A stretch of DNA of 64,000 nucleotides, from NCBI GenBank assembly GCA_947501695.1, contig CANMWO010000002.1:823327-887326 (forward strand). Direction: 5' to 3'. This stretch comes from an uncultured Sphingomonadaceae bacterium. Its GTDB lineage: Bacteria; Pseudomonadota; Alphaproteobacteria; Sphingomonadales; Sphingomonadaceae. Made by a program: the position numbers and the translations under genes. Below are positions 26,550 to 35,428 of the stretch, piece after piece. Below the pieces are notes generated by a model, which was not told the origin of the DNA, searched no databases, and saw only the letters and a list, made by a program, of their open reading frames with translations. Numbering within the stretch: position 1 is the first letter of the stretch; the number at the start of each line of letters is the position of its first letter.

Positions 26550-27737
26550 ATGAAGGCGGTCATTGTTGGCGGCGGGGTTGGCGGATTAAATGCCGCGCTA
26601 TGTTTCGACAAATTCGGCTGGGATGTCGAAATATTGGAACAGGCAGCGGAGCTCGAAGATATTGGCGCTGGCATTCAAATCAGCCCCAATGGAATGCAAG
26701 TTCTGCGCGCGCTTGATATCGACAAGCAGATTGCAGCAACCGGTTTTCAACCCCGCGCCACGCAATTCCGCATGGGCCAATCCGGCCGCGTTATCATGAC
26801 TCAAGATATGGGCGAGCGCCTCGAAGAAAAATGGGGCGCGCCTTATCTGCACATTCATCGGGCCGACCTGATTTCCACCATGGCGCGCGCCTTGGAAGAA
26901 CGTTGTCCGCGCGCCATACGAATGGCGGCGACGGTCACCGGCTACGGTCAGGATGCCCGAAAGGCCTGGGCAACACTGGATGATGGTACGCCGGTTGAAG
27001 GCGATATTGTTATCGGTGCGGACGGGATTAAATCGCCAATTCGCACACAAATGCTGGGTCCGGAAAATCCACACTTCACTGGCAATGTGGCTTGGCGTGC
27101 GGTTGTGCCCGTCGCCAAATTGGGCCGGAATGTGCCGTTACCGGTTGCTTCGGTTTGGCTCGGCGAGGGCAAACATGCGGTGACTTATTTACTGCGGGGT
27201 GGGACGCTGGCCAATCTGGTTGGTGTGGTCGAGCGCGATGACTGGCAACAGGAAAACTGGACCGAAAAGGGTACGCGCGAGCAGGCCTTGGCCGACTTTG
27301 AAGGCTGGCATCCGACTATCACAACCTTGCTGGAACAGGCCGACCAACTTTATCGCTGGGCCCTGTTTGACCGGGATCCGCTGGACCAATGGGTAGATGG
27401 CCGGGTGGTCGTAATCGGTGACGCTGCCCATCCGATGCTGCCGTTTATGGCTCAGGGTGCTGTTCAGGCCATAGAGGACGGCTATGCGCTCGCTCGCTCG
27501 CTTGCTGAATATGGAGATAGAGACAATGCCCTCAATCGCTTTTTCGATGCGCGGCGAGACCGAACGGCTGCTGTTCAAAAAGCCGCACGGCGCAACATGG
27601 GACTTTTTCATCAGCGGACAACAGGCGGCAAGTTGAGCACCTATGCACCGATGTGGTTGGCCGGAAAAATCCCGGGTCCGGAAGCTTTCGACGGGCAAAT
27701 GGAATGGCTCTATGGCCATGATGTTACGGCCAATTGA
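26550..27737 (+). CDS. FAD-dependent aromatic-type monooxygenase (salicylate hydroxylase-like)
   Basis: A 395-residue single-component flavin monooxygenase. The N-terminal Rossmann GxGxxG is VGGGVGGLNAAL, the DG motif is in IVIGADGIKSPIR, and the GD motif is VVVIGDAAHPMLPFMAQGA, which together define the para-hydroxybenzoate/salicylate hydroxylase group. It would use NAD(P)H and oxygen to hydroxylate a small, probably aromatic, substrate. It stands alone, with no ring-cleavage genes nearby, so the substrate cannot be inferred. It is probably cytosolic. A GGAACGGG site precedes the ATG. Confidence 0.88.
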   Translation: MKAVIVGGGVGGLNAALCFDKFGWDVEILEQAAELEDIGAGIQISPNGMQVLRALDIDKQIAATGFQPRATQFRMGQSGRVIMTQDMGERLEEKWGAPYLHIHRADLISTMARALEERCPRAIRMAATVTGYGQDARKAWATLDDGTPVEGDIVIGADGIKSPIRTQMLGPENPHFTGNVAWRAVVPVAKLGRNVPLPVASVWLGEGKHAVTYLLRGGTLANLVGVVERDDWQQENWTEKGTREQALADFEGWHPTITTLLEQADQLYRWALFDRDPLDQWVDGRVVVIGDAAHPMLPFMAQGAVQAIEDGYALARSLAEYGDRDNALNRFFDARRDRTAAVQKAARRNMGLFHQRTTGGKLSTYAPMWLAGKIPGPEAFDGQMEWLYGHDVTAN

Positions 27738-27802
27738 TCTGGGCGGTTCGGACAAGGAACAATAATGTTTCTAACTACCGGATATTGCCTATGCGCTACG
27801 CG

Positions 27803-27834
27803 CCTGTCATAGTGCTATATATAGCTAAGACAGG
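27803..27834 (+). promoter_or_regulatory. Inverted repeat covering the ribosome-binding site of the export adaptor gene
   Basis: CCTGTC (27803-27808) and GACAGG (27829-27834) enclose TAG/CTA and a CTATATATAG core. The right arm runs into the AGGGGA ribosome-binding site of the TTG-started gene at 27841, so folding or a bound repressor could limit translation or transcription. Confidence 0.4.
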
Positions 27835-27840
27835 GGAAAG

Positions 27841-29124
27841 TTGATTATTACACGTTCATTGGCGTGGATTCGCCTCCACCCCGTCGTCTCTGGCCTGATC
27901 GCCCTCATCGTAATCGCGATCCTTTACAAGGTCATTGTCCCTTCGGCCCAGACATATGAGTATGTCACGGAACCCGTGACTCGCGGCGAGGTTGCTCGCA
28001 TAGTATCGGCCAGCGGCAAGCTCCGGGCGCTCAACACCATCAATGTCGGATCGGAAATTTCAGGGCAAGTGACCGACGTCTATGTTGATTTCAATTCCCC
28101 GGTCGCGGCCGGACAAGTGCTCGCGCGGATCGATCCCACCCGTATCCAGGCCCGCGTCACCCAGGCACGGGCGCAGGTGGCCTCGGCACGCGCAACGCTG
28201 GCCCAGGCCGAAGCATCGATTATCCGGGCACAAACCGATTTTGAAGTGCAAAGCCGTGAGTTTGAACGCCAAAAGCAGCTGGCCGATAAAGGCTTTGTGT
28301 CCAAGGCCGGTATTGATCAGGCACGCAACGCGCTGGCCAATGCCAGAGCATCGCTGAGCACGGCAAAGGCACAAGAACAGAGCGGGCGCGCGGGAATTGC
28401 CCAGAGCGAAGCCGAGCTATCGTCCGCTCAGCTGGACCTCAACCGCACACGGATCACTGCTCCGACCAGCGGTGTGGTGATCAACAAGCTGGTCGAGCCT
28501 GGTACAACCGTAGCGGCCAGTTTTCAGACACCCAATTTGTTCGAAATTGCCGCCGATACCAGCCGCATGCAGGTCGAGGCCTCGGTCGATGAAGCCGATA
28601 TCGGGCAGGTCAGGGTGGATCAGTTGGTCCGCTTCACCGTCGACAGCTATCCTGACGACACATTTGTCGCGAAAGTCGGCCAGATTCGCAAATCGGCAAC
28701 CGAAGAACAGAATGTCGTCAGCTATCTCGTCATTCTTGATGTCGATAATAAGGAAGGCAAGCTGCTCACAGGTATGACTGCCAATGTTGAAATCGTCACC
28801 GGCACAAGGGCCAATGTCTTGCGAATCCCTGCTCCGGCCATCCGTTTTCGTCCGCGGAAGGGCGACCGGCCTGAGGAAGACAAGAAGGAATCAGCCAAGC
28901 CGGAGGATAAAAAGTCCAAAAAGACCCGCACCGCCCAGATCTGGCTCGCTGGCGATGATGCCTATAAGCCGGCTCGACGCACAGTTACAATTGGGCTGGC
29001 CGGAGAGGATTTTGTAGAAATCCTCAAAGGTGTGAAGGAAAAGGAGAAAGTCCTCGTTCGTTCTAAGAATCTCGAAAATGAAGATGACGAAGAAGAGGAT
29101 GAATTTGCCCGCGGGAACACATAG
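27841..29124 (+). CDS. Periplasmic adaptor subunit of a MacAB-like export system (HlyD/RND adaptor family)
   Basis: A 427-residue membrane-fusion protein starting at TTG, with AGGGGA six bases upstream. One N-terminal helix (about 15-31) anchors it. Then come a barrel-sandwich/lipoyl half-motif (GSEISGQVTDVYVDFNSPV), a long coiled-coil hairpin (about 100-195, rich in Ala, Gln and Glu), the second lipoyl half (ITAPTSGVVINKLVEPGTTV) and the beta-barrel. The C-terminal third has a charged low-complexity insert (EDKKESAKPEDKKSKK) and an acidic end. It would link the ABC permease to an outer-membrane channel of TolC type, which is not encoded here. The exported substrate is unknown. Confidence 0.9.
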   Translation: MIITRSLAWIRLHPVVSGLIALIVIAILYKVIVPSAQTYEYVTEPVTRGEVARIVSASGKLRALNTINVGSEISGQVTDVYVDFNSPVAAGQVLARIDPTRIQARVTQARAQVASARATLAQAEASIIRAQTDFEVQSREFERQKQLADKGFVSKAGIDQARNALANARASLSTAKAQEQSGRAGIAQSEAELSSAQLDLNRTRITAPTSGVVINKLVEPGTTVAASFQTPNLFEIAADTSRMQVEASVDEADIGQVRVDQLVRFTVDSYPDDTFVAKVGQIRKSATEEQNVVSYLVILDVDNKEGKLLTGMTANVEIVTGTRANVLRIPAPAIRFRPRKGDRPEEDKKESAKPEDKKSKKTRTAQIWLAGDDAYKPARRTVTIGLAGEDFVEILKGVKEKEKVLVRSKNLENEDDEEEDEFARGNT

Positions 29125-29127
29125 ATA

Positions 29128-29832
29128 ATGGCCCTTGTCGAAACACAGGATCTGGTCAAAAATTATGAGCTGGGCGGCGAAACGGTGCGCGCCGTTGACG
29201 GTGTTTCCCTGTCCATCGATCGCGGTGAATATGTTGCGATCATGGGTGCGAGCGGTTCAGGCAAATCGACGTTCATGAATATGATCGGCTGTCTCGATAT
29301 CCCTACTTCGGGCGAGGTTCGGATTGACAGCATTGCCACCGGCGACCGAGATGGTGATGCGCTGGCTGAGCTGCGCAACCAGAAAATAGGGTTCGTGTTC
29401 CAGCAGTTCAATCTGCTCGCGCGCACGACCGCCCTAGACAATGTCGCGGTGCCGCTCATCTATGCCGGTCTTGGCAATGAAGCGCGCCGCGAAAAAGCGC
29501 AGGCGAAACTGGAAGAAATGGGTCTTGGCGACAGGCTGGATCACTCTCCGGCAAAATTATCGGGTGGGCAGCAACAGCGGGTGGCGATTGCTCGTGCGCT
29601 GGTTACCGATCCGGTTATCCTTTTGGCCGACGAACCCACTGGCGCGCTCGACAGCAAGACGTCCGAAGACATCATGCAGATTTTCCAGAGCCTGAATGAT
29701 CAGGGCATCACCATCATCGTCGTAACCCATGAAGCGGAAATTGCCGATCATGCCAAACGACGGATCGAGTTTCGTGATGGCAAGGTGATCGAGGATGTGG
29801 TCGTAAACAATCGTCGGCAGATTCAAACATGA
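29128..29832 (+). CDS. ABC transporter ATP-binding protein (MacB/LolD type)
   Basis: A 234-residue ATPase: Walker [10 protein letters not shown] near residue 40, Q-loop FQQFNLL, signature LSGGQQQR, Walker [14 protein letters not shown] and the H-loop VTHE. Sequence type matches MacB, LolD and FtsE ATPases that power mechanotransmission rather than transport through a pore. It is three bases after the adaptor gene and overlaps the permease gene by four bases, so all three form one operon. Confidence 0.95.
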   Translation: MALVETQDLVKNYELGGETVRAVDGVSLSIDRGEYVAIMGASGSGKSTFMNMIGCLDIPTSGEVRIDSIATGDRDGDALAELRNQKIGFVFQQFNLLARTTALDNVAVPLIYAGLGNEARREKAQAKLEEMGLGDRLDHSPAKLSGGQQQRVAIARALVTDPVILLADEPTGALDSKTSEDIMQIFQSLNDQGITIIVVTHEAEIADHAKRRIEFRDGKVIEDVVVNNRRQIQT

Positions 29833-31082
29833 TCGGCAACATCAAACAAAAGGCATCCGGCTGGCTGGTCAATGTGGCCATCGCAATGACGGCGCTGCGC
29901 ACGAATTTGATGCGATCGATATTGACGACCCTGGGCGTGATGATTGGTGTATTTGCAGTGACGTTAGCTGTCGCCGTTGGCTCTGGTGCGCAGGTGTCAG
30001 TGATGCAATCGATCAATGCGCTCGGCTCCAACATGGCTCTTGTATTTCCACAACCGGATACTGGTGAAGGCGGCCGGCGCTCTTTTGATCGCGGGCGGCT
30101 GACCATGCGCGATGCGCGCGCGATCCAAAAGCAGATAAGCGGAATTGAAGATATCGCTCCCCAACTGCGGTCTAACATTCAACTGATAGTGGCAGGGCGC
30201 AACGCATCGACTAACGCAGTCGGCGTGACGCCAGGCTATGGAAAAGTGTCCAACCTCGTGGCCGCATCCGGACGGTTTATCAGCGAAGCCGATGTGCGCT
30301 CCGCCGCCCGTGTCGTGGTCCTTGGCCCTACCGTTGCGCGCAAATTATTCGGAGATTTTGATCCGGTCGGCGAGACCATCCGTATCAACCGTGCGCCGTT
30401 TAATGTCATTGGTATAACGGAGTCCAAGGGATCAAGTTTTGGCAATGATAATGACGACATCGCGCTCATACCGATCAGTACGATGCGACAGCGTTTTTCA
30501 GGCGACACTCTTGCCGGGCCAGATGATTTACAGATGCTTTTTGTCGGCTTTGAAGATGGCGTATCGCTGCCTCAGGCCAAGCGAGAAATGACCAAATTAC
30601 TGCGCGAACGCTATCGCGTGCGGGGCAAGGATATCAACCCGTTCACTATCCGCACGACCGAAGAGTTCATGAAAGAATCCGCGCAAGTAACGGGTATATT
30701 CCAGATCGTTCTTGTCGCCATTGCGTCCATCTCACTGCTGGTTGGCGGGATCGGCATCATGAATATCATGCTGGTCAGCGTCACTGAACGCACCCGCGAA
30801 ATCGGCCTGCGCATGGCCTTGGGCGCAAAGCGCAGCGACATCCGCAACCAGTTTCTGGTCGAGGCGGCAGTGCTCTGTGTGATTGGCGGCGCTATGGGAT
30901 TGATACTCGCTATTGCGGGTGGAACGGCGCTAACCATCTATGCGGATTTCCCGGTTCCGATCGGGATCGGGGTCGGTATTGGTGCGATTATATTTTCTGC
31001 CTTCATAGGTCTGTTATTCGGTGGCTATCCTGCCGTCCGGGCTTCCCGCCTATCGCCTATCGAGGCGCTGCGCAGCGAATAG
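29829..31082 (+). CDS. ABC transporter permease (MacB/FtsX type)
   Basis: A 417-residue permease with the MacB layout: one N-terminal membrane helix (SILTTLGVMIGVFAVTLAVAV), a large periplasmic domain (MacB_PCD, about 55-270), and three C-terminal helices in an FtsX domain with NIMLVSVTERTREIGLRMALGAKR. The ATPase is a separate polypeptide, unlike E. coli MacB where both are fused. Together with the adaptor it forms an export or signal-transmitting complex for peptides, lipids or macrolide-like compounds. The substrate is not evident. Confidence 0.94.
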   Translation: MIGNIKQKASGWLVNVAIAMTALRTNLMRSILTTLGVMIGVFAVTLAVAVGSGAQVSVMQSINALGSNMALVFPQPDTGEGGRRSFDRGRLTMRDARAIQKQISGIEDIAPQLRSNIQLIVAGRNASTNAVGVTPGYGKVSNLVAASGRFISEADVRSAARVVVLGPTVARKLFGDFDPVGETIRINRAPFNVIGITESKGSSFGNDNDDIALIPISTMRQRFSGDTLAGPDDLQMLFVGFEDGVSLPQAKREMTKLLRERYRVRGKDINPFTIRTTEEFMKESAQVTGIFQIVLVAIASISLLVGGIGIMNIMLVSVTERTREIGLRMALGAKRSDIRNQFLVEAAVLCVIGGAMGLILAIAGGTALTIYADFPVPIGIGVGIGAIIFSAFIGLLFGGYPAVRASRLSPIEALRSE

Positions 31083-31186
31083 CGTCGCTCAATATTCCAG
31101 ATTGCCTTTGGTTGCAGTGGCACCGGGCTTCATCAGCAAAGATTTTCCACTCTTTAAATGACCGCCCAGGAATGATAAGAACAACA

Positions 31187-31271
31187 GGTCCGCAACTGGC
31201 GAGATCGGGTGGGTAACCACCGGGGAGCGGGCGCATCTCTAACGATGCAATTTTCAGTCGCGCGCCTGGGC
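31187..31271 (+). promoter_or_regulatory. ZTP (ZMP) riboswitch, pfl RNA
   Basis: All conserved blocks of the ZTP riboswitch are present in order: P1 5' strand GTCCGC (31188-31193), AACTGGCGA, hairpin GGTGG-GTAA-CCACC, GGGGAGCG, P1 3' strand GCGGGC, a short hairpin GCATC/GATGC, and the 3' pseudoknot block CGCCTGGGC (31263-31271). ZTP riboswitches sense ZMP/ZTP, which build up when 10-formyl-tetrahydrofolate is low. The aptamer ends 13 bases before the AAGGAG ribosome-binding site (31285-31290) of the DJ-1/PfpI gene, which fits control of translation start. Identification is from the recalled consensus; upstream of it, to 31083, no gene is seen. Confidence 0.9.
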
Positions 31272-31292
31272 ATTTCTTGAACCGAAGGAGAC

Positions 31293-31982
31293 ATGCTCAT
31301 GACTGACTCGCAACAACCTTTCCATATCGTCTTTCTCTTATTCGACGCCATTACGCAGCTGGACTTCACCGGGCCCGCGCAATTTCTGGCGCGTATGCCG
31401 GGAGCTGTCGTGCATACAGCAGCAAAGGCCATGCAGCCGATCCAGACCGACAGCGGTTTCGCAATGTTGCCGAACACGAATCTGGCCGATTGCCCACAAG
31501 CCGATTTGCTATGCGTTCCCGGCGGCTTTGGCACGCGCGATGTCATGCAGGACCAAGAGACGCTGCAATTCCTGCGCGATCAGGCTGCGGGGGCGCAATA
31601 TGTCACCTCGGTTTGCACAGGATCACTGGCACTCGGAGCCGCGGGGTTGCTGCAAGGCAAGCGGGCGACCAGTCATTGGGCCTATACTTCGTTACTGGAG
31701 AAATTCGGCGCGACTTATGAACCAGCCCGCGTCGTAAAGGATGGCAACGTCATTACCGCTGGCGGGGTAACATCCGGCATTGATTTTGCGCTGACCGTTA
31801 TTGCGGAAATTGCCGGGCAGCAATTTGCCGAAGCGGTACAGCTCGGCCTTGAATATGATCCCCATCCTCCGTTTGACAGCGGTAATCCAACTGTTGCTGA
31901 TCCCAAGCTGGTGCAAATGCTCAACGATCGGACCTATGGCGATGTCCTGAAAGAGTTGGAAAAACTGATCGACGCTAGCTAA
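31293..31982 (+). CDS. DJ-1/PfpI-family protein, isonitrile hydratase-like
   Basis: A 229-residue DJ-1/PfpI protein. The nucleophile elbow is VTSVCTGSLAL, with Cys at about 108, preceded by LLCVPGGFGTRDVM. Domain order and length resemble isonitrile hydratase InhA of Pseudomonas and the amidotransferase-like part of GATase1 regulators; no AraC domain follows. The chemistry is unproved. The AAGGAG site favours the ATG at 31293 (a second ATG lies two codons on). Its leader is a ZTP riboswitch, so its expression should rise when one-carbon folate is short. An MFS transporter follows on the same strand. Confidence 0.9.
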   Translation: MLMTDSQQPFHIVFLLFDAITQLDFTGPAQFLARMPGAVVHTAAKAMQPIQTDSGFAMLPNTNLADCPQADLLCVPGGFGTRDVMQDQETLQFLRDQAAGAQYVTSVCTGSLALGAAGLLQGKRATSHWAYTSLLEKFGATYEPARVVKDGNVITAGGVTSGIDFALTVIAEIAGQQFAEAVQLGLEYDPHPPFDSGNPTVADPKLVQMLNDRTYGDVLKELEKLIDAS

Positions 31983-32137
31983 ACAGTTAGAGGACTTGGG
32001 GCTCCGCTTTCGTCATGGCCAATGCAAGCCCGATATAGAAAGCCGATATTCTGACCGACGCCTCTAAATCTCCGGCAAGACCCTCTGCCAAAACGACACC
32101 GCGCAGGATTAGTGAAACAAAACTGTTTTTCTTTTCC

Positions 32138-33283
32138 ATGGCCTGTGCAGTCGCGGTGGCAAACGGTTATTATATTCACCCGCTTATTGCCCCGGTTGGC
32201 GATGAATTTGGTGTGAGTGGAACACTGCTTGGGCTGGTGCCAGCGCTAAATCAGATCGCGCTGGCCCTCGGCATATTATTGCTGCTGCCGCTGGGGGACC
32301 GAGTCAACAACCGCAAGCTGGTCATTACCTTTGTTGCGGGTCAGTTTCTGGCGTTGCTCGCCATGGCCACGGCACAGGACTTCCGGTTGTTTGTCGCGGC
32401 ATCCTCGCTGCTCGGCTTTGCAACAATTACGCCCTATTTACTGCCCGCTTATGTCACCAAGCGGGTGCGGCCGGACCGTATCGGTCATGTCACCGGGATC
32501 ATGACAGCCGGCATAACCGTTGGCCTGCTTGGCAGCCGCGCGGGGGCCGGCGTATTGGGACATTATTTTGGTTGGCGATCGGCTTACTGGGTCGGTACGG
32601 CGCTGACCCTGTTGCTGCTCGTGATCCTGCCGCTGATCATGGAGAAGGATGAAAAGCTGCGCGATGATAGCGAGCCTCAGCAAAGCTATGGCGCACTGAT
32701 CGCATCACTCTGGCCGATTATCAAAACGATGCCGGACGTGTTGCTGGCGGGGTTGCTACAAGCATTATCCTTCGGGTTTTTTCTGGCGCTATGGCTTGGT
32801 ATCGGGCTGCATGTTACCAGCCCGGAAATGGGCTATGGCGTGGATGTCGTCGGCTATCTCGCGCTCCTCGCCGCCAGCAATATTATAATCGCCCCATGGT
32901 CAGGTCGACTGGCAGACCGGATCGGCGCGGAAAAAGCACGCATGCTATTTGCCATCGCCCAATTGATCGGAGCGGTCCTATTGATATTCGCTGGCAACAG
33001 CCTGTGGGTGTTGATCCTGCCGATATTGTTCAGCAATTTTGGCGGTGCATCAATGGATGTCGCCAACCGCACCATATTGTTCGGCCGCGCACCCGAAATC
33101 CGCACCCGTTTAATGACGATCTATATCGTTATCATGTTCCTTGGCGGCGGCCTGTCTAGCTGGCTAGGTACCGCGGCCTATGCTTGGGGCGGCTGGGACG
33201 CGATTGTTGCTATATCGCTGGTCTTCGCGGTCCTGATTATGGGTTTCTCGCTCTTGGGCTTGCGGCTAAAGCCTACAGCTTAA
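32138..33283 (+). CDS. MFS transporter, with a doubtful N-terminus
   Basis: From the ATG at 32138 a 381-residue major facilitator protein is read (about 12 helices; the loop motif GDRVNNRK after helix 2). However this ATG lies in the middle of the first helix: the same frame continues upstream with ISETKLFFFS, giving a full helix LFFFSMACAVAVANGYY. Going further up, the frame has no ATG, GTG or TTG until a TAG at 32036-32038, which is preceded by an in-frame ATG at 32015. So either the gene starts inside helix 1, uses a rare codon, or has acquired a nonsense mutation. It converges with the next gene with an 11-base overlap. The substrate is unknown. Confidence 0.85.
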   Translation: MACAVAVANGYYIHPLIAPVGDEFGVSGTLLGLVPALNQIALALGILLLLPLGDRVNNRKLVITFVAGQFLALLAMATAQDFRLFVAASSLLGFATITPYLLPAYVTKRVRPDRIGHVTGIMTAGITVGLLGSRAGAGVLGHYFGWRSAYWVGTALTLLLLVILPLIMEKDEKLRDDSEPQQSYGALIASLWPIIKTMPDVLLAGLLQALSFGFFLALWLGIGLHVTSPEMGYGVDVVGYLALLAASNIIIAPWSGRLADRIGAEKARMLFAIAQLIGAVLLIFAGNSLWVLILPILFSNFGGASMDVANRTILFGRAPEIRTRLMTIYIVIMFLGGGLSSWLGTAAYAWGGWDAIVAISLVFAVLIMGFSLLGLRLKPTA

Positions 33284-34277
33284 CCAACACTTTGCCGATA
33301 TTCCCGCCGGTAAAAAGCTTGTCATAAGCAGTCAACACATTGTCGATTCCCTTGGTCACATCAAATGGTGTATCGATTAGCCCTTGGTCGAGCCATTGCT
33401 TGAGCTGCTCCGTAAGCCGTTCCCCCTGATCCATGAAATCAGGCGAGAAAAAGCCCTCGACGCGAAGCCGCTTCATCAGGATCTGGTCAAAATTCTCCGG
33501 CCCCTGCCCGCGCCCGTCGCCCTTATATTGAGCCAACAAACCGCATAAAGCCACCCGGCCGTAGAGCGCCATATTGGGCAGGACATCGTCAAGTATCGGC
33601 CCGCCGACATTATCGAAATAGGCGTTGATCCCACCTTCAATTTTCACAAGCTCCGCCGCGATATCATCATTTTTATAATCAATCGCTTTGGTGATCCCAA
33701 GCTCTCCCTCCAGCCAGCGGCATTTATCCGGTCCGCCCGCCAGACCATAGACATTGGCCCCCATTATCTTGGCAATCTGACAGGCCAGCACCCCGGTGGC
33801 ACCTGCTGCTGCCGAAACCAACACGTTATGCCCGGCCTCCACACCAGCGGTTTCCTGCAAACCCCAAAGGGCCGTCCAACCATTAAATCCCAGCACGCCA
33901 AAATGTTGCTTGATGTCACTAATATCCGCATCAACTTTGACCAACCCAGCCAGTTCCGGTTCGATCATCGCATGTTCCGCCCATTGACCAAAACCACGAA
34001 CGAGATCACCTTCGGCAAATCCGGCATGGCGGGAAGCGGCGATATGACCCAATACCAGTCCAACCATCTTGGTGCCCAGTTCCAGCGGCGGCTGGTAACT
34101 ATCTTCTCGCTCGGTCATCCACATACGCGTGCCCGCGTCCATCGAGAGATAGGCGGCTTTGACCAACACCTGACCGTCAGCCAATTCCGGCATGGATTCG
34201 GTTTCCAATGATAGCGCACTGGCCACATCGTCATTCTCGGGGCGTTTATTCAACTGCCAGAAACGGTTGGTGGTCAC
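33273..34277 (-). CDS. NADP-dependent oxidoreductase, CurA/prostaglandin-reductase-like (zinc-free MDR)
   Basis: A 334-residue medium-chain reductase. The GroES-like N-terminal part has SMDAGTRMWM; the nucleotide-binding part has VSAAAGATGVLACQIAKIMGA (AAxGxxG) and FDNVGGPILDDVLPNMA. It lacks the zinc-binding cysteines of alcohol dehydrogenases and fits the CurA and leukotriene B4 12-hydroxydehydrogenase group, which reduces enone double bonds with NADPH. It is the last gene of a minus-strand series behind the MBL hydrolase gene (29-base gap). The substrate is unknown. Confidence 0.92.
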   Translation of the reverse strand: MTTNRFWQLNKRPENDDVASALSLETESMPELADGQVLVKAAYLSMDAGTRMWMTEREDSYQPPLELGTKMVGLVLGHIAASRHAGFAEGDLVRGFGQWAEHAMIEPELAGLVKVDADISDIKQHFGVLGFNGWTALWGLQETAGVEAGHNVLVSAAAGATGVLACQIAKIMGANVYGLAGGPDKCRWLEGELGITKAIDYKNDDIAAELVKIEGGINAYFDNVGGPILDDVLPNMALYGRVALCGLLAQYKGDGRGQGPENFDQILMKRLRVEGFFSPDFMDQGERLTEQLKQWLDQGLIDTPFDVTKGIDNVLTAYDKLFTGGNIGKVLVKL

Positions 34278-34306
34278 TGCTTTTCTCCCCTGTATCAGGG
34301 CATAGT

Positions 34307-35401
34307 CTAGAGCAAATCGCGCCGCTCGATATTATCCTTATTGGCAGGGAGGCTGAACAGCATGCCGTCTTTTCCCATCACCATTGTCCCGCGAAAGCCG
34401 GCCGTCACACCTTTCAGATAATAGGCTTCCAGAAAGCCTATCGGCACCGCCGGAACGATGTGGGAGAAGACCAGCATTTTCGCTTTGGCAGCCTTGGCCG
34501 ATTCCACCACTTGGGCAGGCGACGCATGATAGTCGGGAATATCCGCCATGATTTTTTCCAGCCGCGGCCGCTCGGCTTTTTTCATCGCCGCCTCGGTGAT
34601 CGCAACCATCTCGGCGTTTAGCACTTCATGCACCAAAATGTCGCAGCCATTGCAGGCCTTCTCAATCGCTGCGCTTCGGACTGTATCGCCGCTAAACACC
34701 ATGGAGCGACCTTTATAGTCAAAACGATAACCGACCGCTGGCACAACCGGTTCGTGACTGACGGCAAAGGCAGTGATTTTCAGGCCATCCTGATCATAGA
34801 CTATCTGCTCGACCCCATCCGCAGGCAAGACAAAGGGACGCGCAATTCCACCGATACCGGATGGACGCATGATGTCTTCGCCATGATGTGCCACGCGGTA
34901 GCGGGCATCAGCAGCATAAGCGGCATTTATCCCGTCAACTATGGGCGCTACGCCCTCGGGCGCGATTACCGGCAATGGCTCGTCATGGCCGCCGCCCGCC
35001 CAGCGCTGCAATAATAGCTCGCCCATGCCGTCAATATGGTCGCTGTGAAAATGGGTCAGCAGCAGCGCTTCGATCCGTCCCGGGCTGAGGCCCATTTCGC
35101 CCAGCCGGCGCACCGCTCCGCCGCCTATATCGACGATGAACATTTTGCCGTCGATGATTACTGCGGAACAGGGGCCCGCGCGACTGGGATCCGGCAAGGG
35201 CGATCCCGTTCCGCACAAGGCCAGATGCATGCCTTCGGGCAGATCGCCTATCACATCGCGGCTAACCGCGGTTTCTACTGCATTGGAAAAAAGCCGGGCT
35301 CCGATTTCCGGACGGAGAAGCCATGTGGCGCTCGCAATGATACCAATTCCGATGGCCAAGCCCCATAGTCGGCGCTTGCTAAAAAATTTGGACTTGCTCA
35401 T
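34307..35401 (-). CDS. MBL-fold metallo-hydrolase, membrane-anchored or exported
   Basis: A 364-residue protein with an N-terminal hydrophobic segment (about residues 12-28, signal or anchor) and a metallo-beta-lactamase fold. Metal ligands are in LTHFHSDHIDG (HxHxDH), and later DTVRSA and FSHIVPAV supply the remaining Asp and His. The CGTGSPLPDPSRAGP start of the domain resembles RNase Z-like and arylsulfatase-like exported members. It likely hydrolyses an ester or phosphodiester outside the cytoplasm; the reaction is not established. It lies between sdaA and the CurA-like gene on one strand with short gaps. Confidence 0.88.
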   Translation of the reverse strand: MSKSKFFSKRRLWGLAIGIGIIASATWLLRPEIGARLFSNAVETAVSRDVIGDLPEGMHLALCGTGSPLPDPSRAGPCSAVIIDGKMFIVDIGGGAVRRLGEMGLSPGRIEALLLTHFHSDHIDGMGELLLQRWAGGGHDEPLPVIAPEGVAPIVDGINAAYAADARYRVAHHGEDIMRPSGIGGIARPFVLPADGVEQIVYDQDGLKITAFAVSHEPVVPAVGYRFDYKGRSMVFSGDTVRSAAIEKACNGCDILVHEVLNAEMVAITEAAMKKAERPRLEKIMADIPDYHASPAQVVESAKAAKAKMLVFSHIVPAVPIGFLEAYYLKGVTAGFRGTMVMGKDGMLFSLPANKDNIERRDLL

Positions 35402-35428
35402 GCATTCCTCCGGTTGCGTTTTATGACC

